Assembly: GCA_031549115.1 (NCBI GenBank)
Contig: JAVBQJ010000172.1
Coordinates: forward strand, 1 to 9,810
Reading direction: 5' to 3'
Length of the DNA: 9,810 nt
Source: JAVBQJ01 sp031549115
Lineage (GTDB): Bacteria > Verrucomicrobiota > Lentisphaeria > Victivallales > Victivallaceae
Part shown: in pieces, positions 1 through 6,746 of the stretch
Layout: every line of letters begins with the position of its first letter
Numbering within the stretch: position 1 is the stretch's first letter
The notes under the pieces: generated by a model
Seen by the model: only the letters and a program-made list of their open reading frames with translations
What the model was told of the DNA's origin: nothing
Database searches by the model: none
Made by a program: the position numbers and the translations under genes

Positions 1-2522
1 ACTCGATCACCGTGGCGCCGATCCAGACCCTGACCGACCGCGAATACCAGAAAATGCGCGACGCCTCGCTCGAAGTGATGCGCGTGATCGGCGTGGAAAC
101 CGGCGGCTCCAACGTCCAATGGGCGGTCAATCCGGCGGACGGCCGCCAGATCATCATCGAAATGAATCCGCGGGTTTCGCGTTCCAGCGCCCTTGCCAGC
201 AAAGCCACCGGCTTTCCGATCGCCAAAATCGCCGCGCTGCTCGCGGTCGGTTATACGCTGGACGAATTGCAGAATGACATCACCCGGGAAACCCCGGCAT
301 GCTTCGAACCGGCGCTCGATTACGTCGTCACCAAAATTCCGCGCTTCACCTTCGAGAAATTCCCGGCCGCCGATTCGACGCTGGGCACCCAGATGAAGTC
401 GGTCGGCGAAGCGATGGCAATCGGCCGGACCTTCAAGCAGTCGCTGCAGAAGGCGCTGCGGTCGCTGGAAACCGGCCGCGCCGGCTTCGGCGCCGACGGC
501 AAGGACGGCAAATACCAGGCCTGGGACGACGAAAAACTCGCCGCCGAACTGGAGCGGTCCAACTGCGAACGCATTTTCGCGCTGCGCGAAGCGTTGAAGC
601 GCGGCTGGGGCATCGAGCGCGTCCACGCGTTGACCCGGATCGACCGTTATTTCCTGCGCCACCTCGACGAGCTGGCCTGCTTCGAAGAAGAAATCACCGC
701 CGCCGGTTCGCTCCCACAGTTGGCCTGCAATCCGGCGCTGCTGCGCCAGGCGAAGGAGTTCGGCTACTCCGACCGGCAGCTGGCGTGGCTGACCGGGAGC
801 GACGAACTCGCGGTGCGCCGGGCGCGCAAAGAGGCCGGAGTCGAACCGGTATTCGCCGCGGTCGACACCTGCGCCGGAGAATTTACCGCATTCACGCCGT
901 ACTATTATTCGACGTACGGCGAATACGACGAGCCGGTGCGCGACGCGCAGGGCAAACAGGCGATCATGATCCTGGGCGGCGGTCCGAACCGGATCGGCCA
1001 GGGAATCGAATTCGATTACTGCTGTGTGCATGCGGCGTTCGCACTGCGCGATGCCGGCTACGAAACCATCATGGTGAACAGCAATCCGGAAACGGTTTCG
1101 ACCGACTACGACACCAGCGACAAGCTGTACTTCGAGCCGTTGACGCTGGAAGATGTGATGCACATCTACGAGCGGGAAAAGTGCGCCGGGGTCATCGTGC
1201 AGTTCGGCGGTCAGACGCCGTTGAATCTGGCGAACCGGTTGAAAGCCGCCGGCGCCAATGTGATCGGCACCAGCCCCGAGGATATCGACCGGGCGGAGGA
1301 CCGCGATTTCTTCAAGCAGCTGGCCGACCGCCTCGGCATCAAACAGCCGCCGTCGGGCATCGCCCACAACGTCGAAGAAGCGGTTGCAATCGTCAACCGG
1401 ATCGGCTATCCGGTGCTGGTGCGTCCGTCGTTCGTGCTGGGCGGCCGCGCCATGGTGATCGTCTACAAGGAAAAGTACCTGCGCCACTACGTCGAAGAGG
1501 CGGCGCTGGCCGCCGAAGGCAAGCCGATTCTGATCGACAGCTTCCTCGAAGACGCGCTCGAATTGGATGTCGACTGCATCTCCGACGGCAAAAGTACGGT
1601 GATCGGGGCGGTGATGCAGCACGTCGAACTCGCCGGCATCCACTCGGGCGATTCGGCGTGCATGATACCGGCGAAGGATCTGACGCCTTCGACGCTGGCG
1701 ACGGTCAAAAAGCACGCGTACGACCTGGCGCGCGAGCTGCATGTCAAAGGATTGATGAATATTCAGTTTGCAGTTCAGCACGGCGAGGTGTATATTCTGG
1801 AAGTGAATCCGCGTGCCTCGCGGACGGTGCCGTTCGTCAGCAAAGCGATCGGCGTGCCGTTGGCGAAAAAAGCGGCGCTGTGCATGGTCGGGAAGACACT
1901 GAAGGCGCAAAAATACACGCAGGAGGTGCTTCCGCCGTATACAGTGGTCAAGGAAGCGGTGTTTCCGTTCGTCAAATTTCCGGGGGTGGACATCGTGCTG
2001 TCGCCGGAGATGAAGTCGACCGGCGAGGTGATGGGCATCGACTCGGAGCTGGGGATCGCGTATTTGAAGTCGCAGATTGCGGCGGGCAACCAGATTCCGG
2101 TTTCTGGCAGCGTGTTTCTGTCGCTGCGCGACGAGGACAAGGACGGCGCCATCGAATTCGCCCGGGAGCTGGTGCGCGAGGGGTTCAAGATTTACGCGAC
2201 GTGCGGTACTTCGACCCTGCTGTACAATCACGGGATCAGGACCGAAGCGGTCTTCCGGATTTCGCGCGGGCGGCCGAACCTGTTGGATCTGATTGCGGAG
2301 CGCAAGGTGCAATGGATCATCAACACGCCGGAGGCGGGAGCCGAGGCGATGGTGGATGAGATTCAGATGCGGGGTAGCGCGGTGGCGCGGGGGATTCCGA
2401 TCACCACGACACTGTCGGGGATGGCGGCGGCATTGGAGGGCCTGCGCGCGATGCAGGACGTCGGCCGCCTGGAGGTTTGCAGCCTCCAGGAATACCACCG
2501 CCACCTGAAAGTAAAAAAATGA
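1..2522 (+). CDS. carB: Carbamoyl-phosphate synthase large subunit, 5' partial
   Basis: Makes carbamoyl phosphate from bicarbonate, two ATP and ammonia channelled from the glutaminase subunit CarA; cytoplasmic, feeding pyrimidine and arginine synthesis. The reading frame is open from base 3 (first codons read SITVAP, an internal CarB motif), so roughly the first 250 residues lie outside the window; the GTG at base 12 is not a real start. Visible in order: the end of the first ATP-grasp domain (IEMNPRVSRSSALASKATG, about 159-225), the oligomerisation domain (about 530-920), the second synthetase domain starting with GGGPNRIGQGIEFDY (about 975) and containing the second ATP-grasp signature ILEVNPRASR (about 1795), and the C-terminal MGS-like allosteric domain (about 2097-2470) with ATCGTS and IINTPEAG. 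Both threonines of the phosphate-binding ATxGT loop are present. Ends KVKK-TGA. Length and order are normal. No carA is in view, and no convincing terminator follows. Confidence 0.97.
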   Translation, partial: SITVAPIQTLTDREYQKMRDASLEVMRVIGVETGGSNVQWAVNPADGRQIIIEMNPRVSRSSALASKATGFPIAKIAALLAVGYTLDELQNDITRETPACFEPALDYVVTKIPRFTFEKFPAADSTLGTQMKSVGEAMAIGRTFKQSLQKALRSLETGRAGFGADGKDGKYQAWDDEKLAAELERSNCERIFALREALKRGWGIERVHALTRIDRYFLRHLDELACFEEEITAAGSLPQLACNPALLRQAKEFGYSDRQLAWLTGSDELAVRRARKEAGVEPVFAAVDTCAGEFTAFTPYYYSTYGEYDEPVRDAQGKQAIMILGGGPNRIGQGIEFDYCCVHAAFALRDAGYETIMVNSNPETVSTDYDTSDKLYFEPLTLEDVMHIYEREKCAGVIVQFGGQTPLNLANRLKAAGANVIGTSPEDIDRAEDRDFFKQLADRLGIKQPPSGIAHNVEEAVAIVNRIGYPVLVRPSFVLGGRAMVIVYKEKYLRHYVEEAALAAEGKPILIDSFLEDALELDVDCISDGKSTVIGAVMQHVELAGIHSGDSACMIPAKDLTPSTLATVKKHAYDLARELHVKGLMNIQFAVQHGEVYILEVNPRASRTVPFVSKAIGVPLAKKAALCMVGKTLKAQKYTQEVLPPYTVVKEAVFPFVKFPGVDIVLSPEMKSTGEVMGIDSELGIAYLKSQIAAGNQIPVSGSVFLSLRDEDKDGAIEFARELVREGFKIYATCGTSTLLYNHGIRTEAVFRISRGRPNLLDLIAERKVQWIINTPEAGAEAMVDEIQMRGSAVARGIPITTTLSGMAAALEGLRAMQDVGRLEVCSLQEYHRHLKVKK

Positions 2523-2886
2523 GAGCAGCCGGGTAAACACGACTACTCGACTCATTTTCAACTTGGGAGCGCGCACGGGGACGCCGCGTGAGCGGCGCCG
2601 GCGCCTTAGCGCCGCGGCCCCTGCGGCCGTGGAGCAGACGCGAGCGGACGACCGGCAGGGAGGCCGCGAACCGGTCTAAGGCTTTGCCGCCCTGACGGCG
2701 GCAAGGCCGCGCTAAGCCGAGCGGCGCTTGAGCGATCGGGGGGAATGGGGGTGGAACCCCCGCGTGTGCCGGGGCGCGACTCGCAAAGAGCGCGGCCCCG
2801 AAATAGGGGTAGCGCTGCCAACAAGCCGGCAGCAGCCGAATATAGAAAGTGGCTTTGATAACAACAACCGCGAGAAAGATGCAAAG
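2523..2886. other. Non-coding, GC-rich region dense in hairpins
   Basis: No believable gene lies between carB and the esterase. The stretch is very GC-rich and contains seven inverted repeats in a row: 2600-2604/2609-2613 (GGCGC, loop CTTA), 2612-2619/2625-2632 (8 bp with one G-U), 2650-2655/2671-2676 (GACCGG/CCGGTC), 2680-2691/2697-2708 (12 bp with one G-U), 2747-2751/2757-2761 (GGGGG/CCCCC), 2770-2782/2788-2800 (12 bp with two single-base bulges) and 2814-2819/2828-2833 (GCTGCC/GGCAGC). A longer-range pair, CTTAGCGC at 2605-2612 with GCGCTAAG at 2709-2716, could enclose the hairpins between them. None is followed by a T-run, so these are not ordinary terminators. This could be a structured RNA or leader, a REP-like repeat, or simply GC-rich spacer. 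No clear promoter for the downstream esterase was found. Confidence 0.5.
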
Positions 2887-3699
2887 ATGGAAACGATACC
2901 GTTGTGGCCGGAGGCGATGACCGCCGGGGCGGATTTCAAACCGTATATGGAGCTTTATCTGTTGCCGAAGCTGCCGAAGCGCGGGATCGTGCTGGTATTT
3001 CCCGGCGGCGGCTATGGGGGCCGCGCCGACCATGAAGGCCGGCCGATCGCGGAACGCTTCAACGAGCTCGGATTTCACGCCGCGGTGGTGCATTACCGGG
3101 TGGCGCCGAACCGCTATCCGTTGCCGCAGGCGGACGCGTTCCGGGCGATCAGGCTGGTCCGCTTCCATGCCCGTGAATGGAATGTCAAGCCGGACAAGGT
3201 GGCGGTTCTCGGTTTTTCCGCCGGTGGACACCTGGCGGCAAGCACCGGAACGTTGTTCGACGACGCGGCGATTTCGGTCAGCGCGGGCGACCGGGCGGAC
3301 ACCGAATCCCGGCGGCCGGACGCGATGATTTTGTGTTATCCGGTGCTTTCGAGCACGCCGTACGGTCACTCCGGTTCATTTGAGAATCTGCTGGGGGCCC
3401 CCCTGGACCCGGTGAAAGCGGCGGAATTGAGCCTCGAACACCGGATCAGCGCCGCAACGCCGCCGGCGTTTCTGTGGCACACCAGCGAAGACCAGGCCGT
3501 ACCGGTGGAAAACAGCCTGCTGTTCGCCGTCGAATTGCGCCGCTTCCGGATCCCGTTTGAATTGCACGTATTCCCGCACGGTCCGCACGGCATCGGCCTG
3601 GCGGAAACGAACAATGAATTCGTCGCCGCGGGCGATCACCAATATGCCGGAATCTGGCCGGGACTGGCCGGACGCTGGCTGACTGCGATGGGATGGTAA
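2887..3699 (+). CDS. Alpha/beta-hydrolase esterase (BD-FAE / acetylxylan-esterase-like)
   Basis: A 270-residue serine hydrolase of the alpha/beta fold, probably a carboxylesterase or carbohydrate deacetylase. The oxyanion-hole motif PGGGY is at residues 39-43. The nucleophile elbow GFSAGGH is at 109-115 with Ser111. The acid Asp202 lies in SEDQAVP, and His234 in the FPHGPHG motif at 229-235, so the whole catalytic triad is present. There is no signal peptide, so it should act in the cytoplasm on imported, small or oligomeric esters. The ATG at 2887 is chosen because it has an upstream GAGAAAG (2872-2878) and gives the family's normal N-terminus. The frame stays open back to an ATG at 2728, but that extension translates the GC-rich hairpin region and looks non-coding. 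The next gene starts 7 bases after the TAA, so the two are probably co-transcribed. The exact substrate cannot be read from sequence. Confidence 0.88.
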   Translation: METIPLWPEAMTAGADFKPYMELYLLPKLPKRGIVLVFPGGGYGGRADHEGRPIAERFNELGFHAAVVHYRVAPNRYPLPQADAFRAIRLVRFHAREWNVKPDKVAVLGFSAGGHLAASTGTLFDDAAISVSAGDRADTESRRPDAMILCYPVLSSTPYGHSGSFENLLGAPLDPVKAAELSLEHRISAATPPAFLWHTSEDQAVPVENSLLFAVELRRFRIPFELHVFPHGPHGIGLAETNNEFVAAGDHQYAGIWPGLAGRWLTAMGW

Positions 3700-3706
3700 C
3701 GCGAAA

Positions 3707-4726
3707 GTGCTCGGCTATCTGACCAAACGGCTGCTGCTGGCGCTGGTGACACTGTTTCTGATCGTGTTCACCAGTTATCTGCTGTTGCGCCTGGCGCCGG
3801 GAAATCCGGCGCGGGGGTCGCTTTTCGACGGCGGCGGCGGCGCCACCCAGTCGAGCGACCGCAGCGGACTCGCCCGCAACCGCGGGTTGGAAGAAGAACT
3901 GCATTTGAATGAACCGGTCCTGACCGGCTTCGCATATTGGTTCGGCGAACTGGTCACCCACGGCAGCTTCGGCCGCTCGGCGGTGGTCGAACCGGGCCGG
4001 CCGGTCGGCGCCGTGATTGCGCCGCGGTTGTGGGTGACGCTGAAGCTGAATCTGCTGGCGGTGCTCATCACCTGGATGATCGCGCTTCCGGCCGGCGTCT
4101 GGTCGGCGGCGCGTGCCGACGGCATATTCGACCAGACCGGGACGATCATGATGTTTTTCCTCTATTCGCTGCCGGCGATGTGGGTGGCGCTGATGCTGCA
4201 ATCATTATTGTGCGAGGGCGGCTGGCTGAACTGGTTTCCCCTGCGGGGGCTCGCGGTCAACAATCCGGAAAACTTCACCAGCTGGCAGCTGGCGTGGGAA
4301 AATATGCGCCGGTACGTGTTGCCGGTGACGTGTCTGGCGTATGCCGGAATTGCGATGCTGACCCGCTATGTCCGCGGCGGCATGCTGGAAACGCTGCACC
4401 GGGATTACATCCGGACCGCCCGCGCCAAAGGAGTGCCGGAGAGCGAAGTGATCTGGAAACACGCCTTCCGCAACGCGCTGATCACGTTGATCACGCTGTC
4501 CGCCGGCCTCTTGCCCGGCCTGGTCGCCGGAAGTGTGATGGTGGAATACGTATTCGGGATTCCGGGAATGGGGGCGCTGGCGCTGTTGTCGCTGTCAAGC
4601 CGGGATTATCCGCTGCAGATGGCGATTTTCGTGATCACGGGGGTGCTGACGCTGGGGGGAATCCTCCTCGCCGACCTCCTGTACACCTGGGCCGACCCGC
4701 GGATTTCGCTGCACAACAAGAAGTAA
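3707..4726 (+). CDS. ABC transporter permease, OppB/DppB family
   Basis: A 339-residue inner-membrane permease of the peptide/nickel (OppB/DppB) class, which would form half of a translocation pore with a DppC-type partner. TM1 (about residues 7-29) is followed by the family signature RLAPGNPARG, a periplasmic loop of about 75 residues, and then five more hydrophobic segments. The EAA-type loop that contacts the ATPase reads YIRTARAKGVPESEVIWKHA (about residues 231-250), and the C-terminus has the conserved VEYVFGIPGMG and TWADPRIS. The GTG at 3707 fits the family N-terminus (MLGYLTKRLLLAL); no strong Shine-Dalgarno is visible, and with the esterase stop only 7 bases upstream translational coupling is likely. 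No binding protein, second permease or ATPase gene is adjacent, so its substrate is unknown and its partners must lie elsewhere. Confidence 0.93.
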   Translation: MLGYLTKRLLLALVTLFLIVFTSYLLLRLAPGNPARGSLFDGGGGATQSSDRSGLARNRGLEEELHLNEPVLTGFAYWFGELVTHGSFGRSAVVEPGRPVGAVIAPRLWVTLKLNLLAVLITWMIALPAGVWSAARADGIFDQTGTIMMFFLYSLPAMWVALMLQSLLCEGGWLNWFPLRGLAVNNPENFTSWQLAWENMRRYVLPVTCLAYAGIAMLTRYVRGGMLETLHRDYIRTARAKGVPESEVIWKHAFRNALITLITLSAGLLPGLVAGSVMVEYVFGIPGMGALALLSLSSRDYPLQMAIFVITGVLTLGGILLADLLYTWADPRISLHNKK

Positions 4727-4736
4727 AGAGCTGGAA

Positions 4737-5783
4737 ATGAAGAATCGACCGGTGACCGACGCGGCAGCGGCGGCACGCACAATAGGAATCGAACTTACCG
4801 CGCCGGAACAGGAGACGCTGAAGCAGTATCCGTTCCTCGCCAATGACTATCTACTGAGCCGGATCGACCCGGCGGCGGGCCGGTCCGACCCGGTCTGGAA
4901 GCAGATTTTCCCGGACCCGGCGGAATTGTCCGACATGGCGTCGAGCTTCGACCCGCTGGCCGAGGAGGAACAAATGCCGTGCCCGCGGCTGATTCACCGT
5001 TTCACCGACCGGGCGCTGCTGCTGACCACCGGCCGCTGCGCGCTGCGCTGCCGCTTCTGTTTCCGCAAACGCACCTGGAAATCCGGCAGCGATCTGGCCG
5101 ACCTGACGCCGGAGGAGCTGGAAAACGCAGCCGTGTATCTGGAGCAACACCCGGAAGTACGCGAAATACTGTTGTCGGGAGGCGATCCATTGATGCTGGA
5201 TCTGGAATCCCTGAAGCGGATTCTGGACCGGCTGAGCCGGATTCCGTCGATCGCGGTGCTCAGGATCGGCAGCCGGATGCCGTCGGCGTGGCCGGAGCGG
5301 GTGACCGCGGCCTGCGCCGACATGTTGGCGTCGTATCCGAATCTGTGGCTGTTGACCCACTTCAACCATCCGAACGAATGGTCGCCGGAGGCGCGCGGCG
5401 CCTGTTTCCGCCTGACCTCGCGCGGCGTTCCGGTGCTGAACCAGTGCGTGCTCCTCGCCGGGGTCAACGACGATGCGGAAACGCTGGAAAATCTGTTCCG
5501 CACGCTGACGGCCAACCGGGTCAAGCCGCACTATCTGTTTCACGTCGATCCGGTACGCGGAGTGCGTCATTTCGCCACCGGGATCGAAGCCGGCCTGGCG
5601 ATTCTGCGGGAGTTCCGTGGGAAATTGAGTTCGCTCGCGGTTCCGACCTTCGCCATCGACCTGCCCGAGGGGGGCGGCAAGGTGGCGCTGCAGCCGGATT
5701 ACCGCGACGGCGTCAACCGCTACCGGGATATTCACGACCGGAAATCGATCGTTTATCCGGAGCGTTTGCAATCGGACGAATGA
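4737..5783 (+). CDS. KamA-family radical-SAM aminomutase (lysine 2,3-aminomutase / EF-P lysine aminomutase)
   Basis: A 348-residue radical-SAM, PLP-dependent enzyme of the KamA/EpmB family that moves the alpha-amino group of lysine to the beta carbon, on free lysine or on a lysine of elongation factor P. Visible: the 4Fe-4S cluster motif C101-x3-C105-x2-C108, GGDP at 148-151, and DLPEGGGK, where Lys315 is the expected PLP lysine. By hand alignment to clostridial lysine 2,3-aminomutase, Arg110 (two after the last cluster Cys), Asp271 and Asp308 match the lysine-contacting residues Arg134, Asp293 and Asp330; the Asp271-Asp308 spacing of 37 equals that of the clostridial enzyme. The protein is shorter than classical KamA (about 416) and close to EpmB (about 342). 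The ATG is 10 bases after the permease stop, with AAAGAG upstream. No epmA, efp or beta-lysine acetyltransferase gene is in the window to settle the substrate. Confidence 0.9.
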   Translation: MKNRPVTDAAAAARTIGIELTAPEQETLKQYPFLANDYLLSRIDPAAGRSDPVWKQIFPDPAELSDMASSFDPLAEEEQMPCPRLIHRFTDRALLLTTGRCALRCRFCFRKRTWKSGSDLADLTPEELENAAVYLEQHPEVREILLSGGDPLMLDLESLKRILDRLSRIPSIAVLRIGSRMPSAWPERVTAACADMLASYPNLWLLTHFNHPNEWSPEARGACFRLTSRGVPVLNQCVLLAGVNDDAETLENLFRTLTANRVKPHYLFHVDPVRGVRHFATGIEAGLAILREFRGKLSSLAVPTFAIDLPEGGGKVALQPDYRDGVNRYRDIHDRKSIVYPERLQSDE

Positions 5784-5837
5784 GCGGTTATATTACCGAG
5801 GATTTTGAATTATTAACGTCAAGACGGTACGGGGTGC

Positions 5838-6413
5838 ATGATGAAGCAGGGATGGTGGAGTCGGGGATTGCTGGTGATGGGGTTGTGTCTGGCGGCGCTG
5901 GGATTCGCCGGATGCGAAATGTTGAAAAATCTGGACGAAACCACCGAAGAAGCCTCGAAGGGGCCGTATCAGCCGATCTATGTGCTGACCTTCCACGAGC
6001 AGATCAAATATCCGCGCGGCCTGTCGAAGCTGGAGCGCAAAGCCAAGGCGTTCGACGGCCGTGAAGTCTGGTACAACGCCAACTACTTCCTGGCCTCGGA
6101 ATACATCCAGGAGATCAAAGCGGTGCCGATTCCGAATAAGCCGGAACGCTGCAAACTGCAGATGAAGTTGAACCGGGCCGGCCGGTTGAGCTGGCAGATC
6201 GCCTATCAGGAGAGCCAGACCAAGCCGATGATTTTCCTGCTCGACGGCAAATGGATCGGTGATTTCAAGCCGGGACGGCCGACCAGTCCGGATCAGGAGT
6301 GGTATGAATTGGATTATGAATTCGATTCGGTGCTCGCCGACGGCATCGTCCAGTATTCGGTGAAGAACTACGATACTTTCAACCCCGGCGATTCCGACAG
6401 CTGGTTCAAGTAA
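5838..6413 (+). CDS. Small lipoprotein of unknown function
   Basis: A 191-residue predicted lipoprotein. The N-terminus has two Met codons (5838 and 5841), Lys/Arg, a hydrophobic segment and a lipobox-like FAGC ending at Cys26, so it is expected to be exported and lipidated; a weak GGGGTG precedes the start. I do not recognise a named family. The mature part is rich in aromatic and charged residues. Residues about 89-148 have the pattern strand - short helix - LLDGK(W) that resembles the P1 head of SecD (for example, the LDGK motif at 135-138); this is a suggestion from pattern only. It ends in an acidic/aromatic tail (DSWFK). It lies 54 bases after the aminomutase on the same strand, with no clear promoter between, and is closed by a strong hairpin terminator, so it is probably the last gene of that unit. 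Confidence 0.8.
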   Translation: MMKQGWWSRGLLVMGLCLAALGFAGCEMLKNLDETTEEASKGPYQPIYVLTFHEQIKYPRGLSKLERKAKAFDGREVWYNANYFLASEYIQEIKAVPIPNKPERCKLQMKLNRAGRLSWQIAYQESQTKPMIFLLDGKWIGDFKPGRPTSPDQEWYELDYEFDSVLADGIVQYSVKNYDTFNPGDSDSWFK

Positions 6414-6433
6414 TCCTTGCCGGAAAACCAAAA

Positions 6434-6478
6434 CCGCCCGAATGGACAACACTGTTCCGTTCGGGCGGCTCTGTTTTC
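6434..6478 (+). terminator. Bidirectional intrinsic terminator
   Basis: A 13-bp stem (6434-6446 with 6456-6468; CCGCCCGAATGGA with TCCGTTCGGGCGG, one T-G wobble) closes a 9-base loop and is followed by TGTTTT. On the other strand the stem is followed by TTTTGGTTTT. It sits between the converging lipoprotein gene (+) and tRNA-Glu (-) and probably ends both transcripts. Confidence 0.85.
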
Positions 6479-6503
6479 ATGCTCCGGAATCAAGGCAAAA
6501 AAA

Positions 6504-6579
6504 TGGCATCCCCACGGGGATTCGAACCCCGGTTGCCGGGATGAGAACCCGGTGTCCTAGGCCTCTAGACGATGGGGAC
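6504..6579 (-). tRNA. tRNA-Glu, anticodon CTC
   Basis: Read on the - strand, the 76 bases fold as a complete cloverleaf with CCA encoded in the gene. The acceptor arm is GTCCCCA with TGGGGAT, the D arm GTC...GAC has the loop TAGAGGCCTAG, and the anticodon stem CCGGG/CCCGG encloses loop TTCTCAT with anticodon CTC (decodes GAG). The variable loop is 4 bases and the T arm CGGGG-TTCGAAT-CCCCG is perfect. The D arm is nearly the same as that of E. coli tRNA-Glu. The first acceptor pair is G1-U72, a wobble, where E. coli tRNA-Glu has G1-C72. The gene diverges from gltX, the synthetase that charges it. A second tRNA-Glu (TTC) is expected elsewhere in the genome. Confidence 0.97.
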
Positions 6580-6611
6580 GCAAGGAACCGAAACAATTGC
6601 TTCGTACTATT

Positions 6612-6639
6612 AATGTAGATCCCTTTCCGGAAAAGTCAA
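6612..6639 (-). promoter_or_regulatory. Probable promoter of tRNA-Glu
   Basis: On the - strand, TTGACT (6634-6639) and TACATT (6612-6617) are separated by 16 bases and lie about 33 bases before the tRNA 5' end. An A-tract (6643-6648 read on the - strand) sits just upstream of the -35 like an UP element. The spacer contains the palindrome TTTCCGGAAA (6624-6633). Confidence 0.6.
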
Positions 6640-6672
6640 TCGTTTTTTCGTCGCGAAAGCAAAAAAAATTCA

Positions 6673-6701
6673 TTGTAATCCCCCCGGATTGATGGTACAT
6701 T
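6673..6701 (+). promoter_or_regulatory. Possible promoter of gltX
   Basis: TTGTAA (6673-6678) and TACATT (6696-6701) are 17 bases apart, with an A8 tract (6661-6668) just upstream. An overlapping TATAAG at 6701-6706 could be the -10 instead, but it lacks a good -35. The boxes match consensus only partly. Confidence 0.45.
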
Positions 6702-6725
6702 ATAAGGATATTCATGTAAATACGC

Positions 6726-6746
6726 AAGAAAGGAATTTCCGAATTG
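6726..6746 (+). promoter_or_regulatory. Ribosome binding site fixing a TTG start for gltX
   Basis: AAGAAAGGAA (6726-6735) is a strong Shine-Dalgarno 8 bases before the TTG at 6744-6746. The upstream in-frame ATG (6714) is followed directly by TAA, and no other ATG or GTG is available before the conserved RTRFAPSPTG, so the TTG is the start. Confidence 0.85.

Noticed and set aside
299..2359. A 686-codon open frame on the + strand within carB
   Set aside because: It is the shifted frame of carB, with Arg-rich translation and no family motif.
2468..2490. Perfect 8-bp inverted repeat (CCTGGAGG/CCTCCAGG) near the end of carB
   Set aside because: It is inside coding sequence, has no T-run after it, and its codons match the normal CarB C-terminus; probably chance.
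2728..2886. N-terminal extension of the esterase back to an ATG at 2728
   Set aside because: It would translate the hairpin-rich region, shows no family similarity, and has a worse start context than the ATG at 2887.
2401..3369. A 322-codon open frame on the - strand across the carB end, the GC-rich gap and the esterase
   Set aside because: Its translation is Arg/Pro-rich and low in pattern, and it overlaps two well-supported genes on the other strand.
5784..5837. Possible promoter before the lipoprotein (TATATT, TTGAAT)
   Set aside because: The AT-rich bits do not give a correctly spaced -35/-10 pair, so I did not call a promoter.
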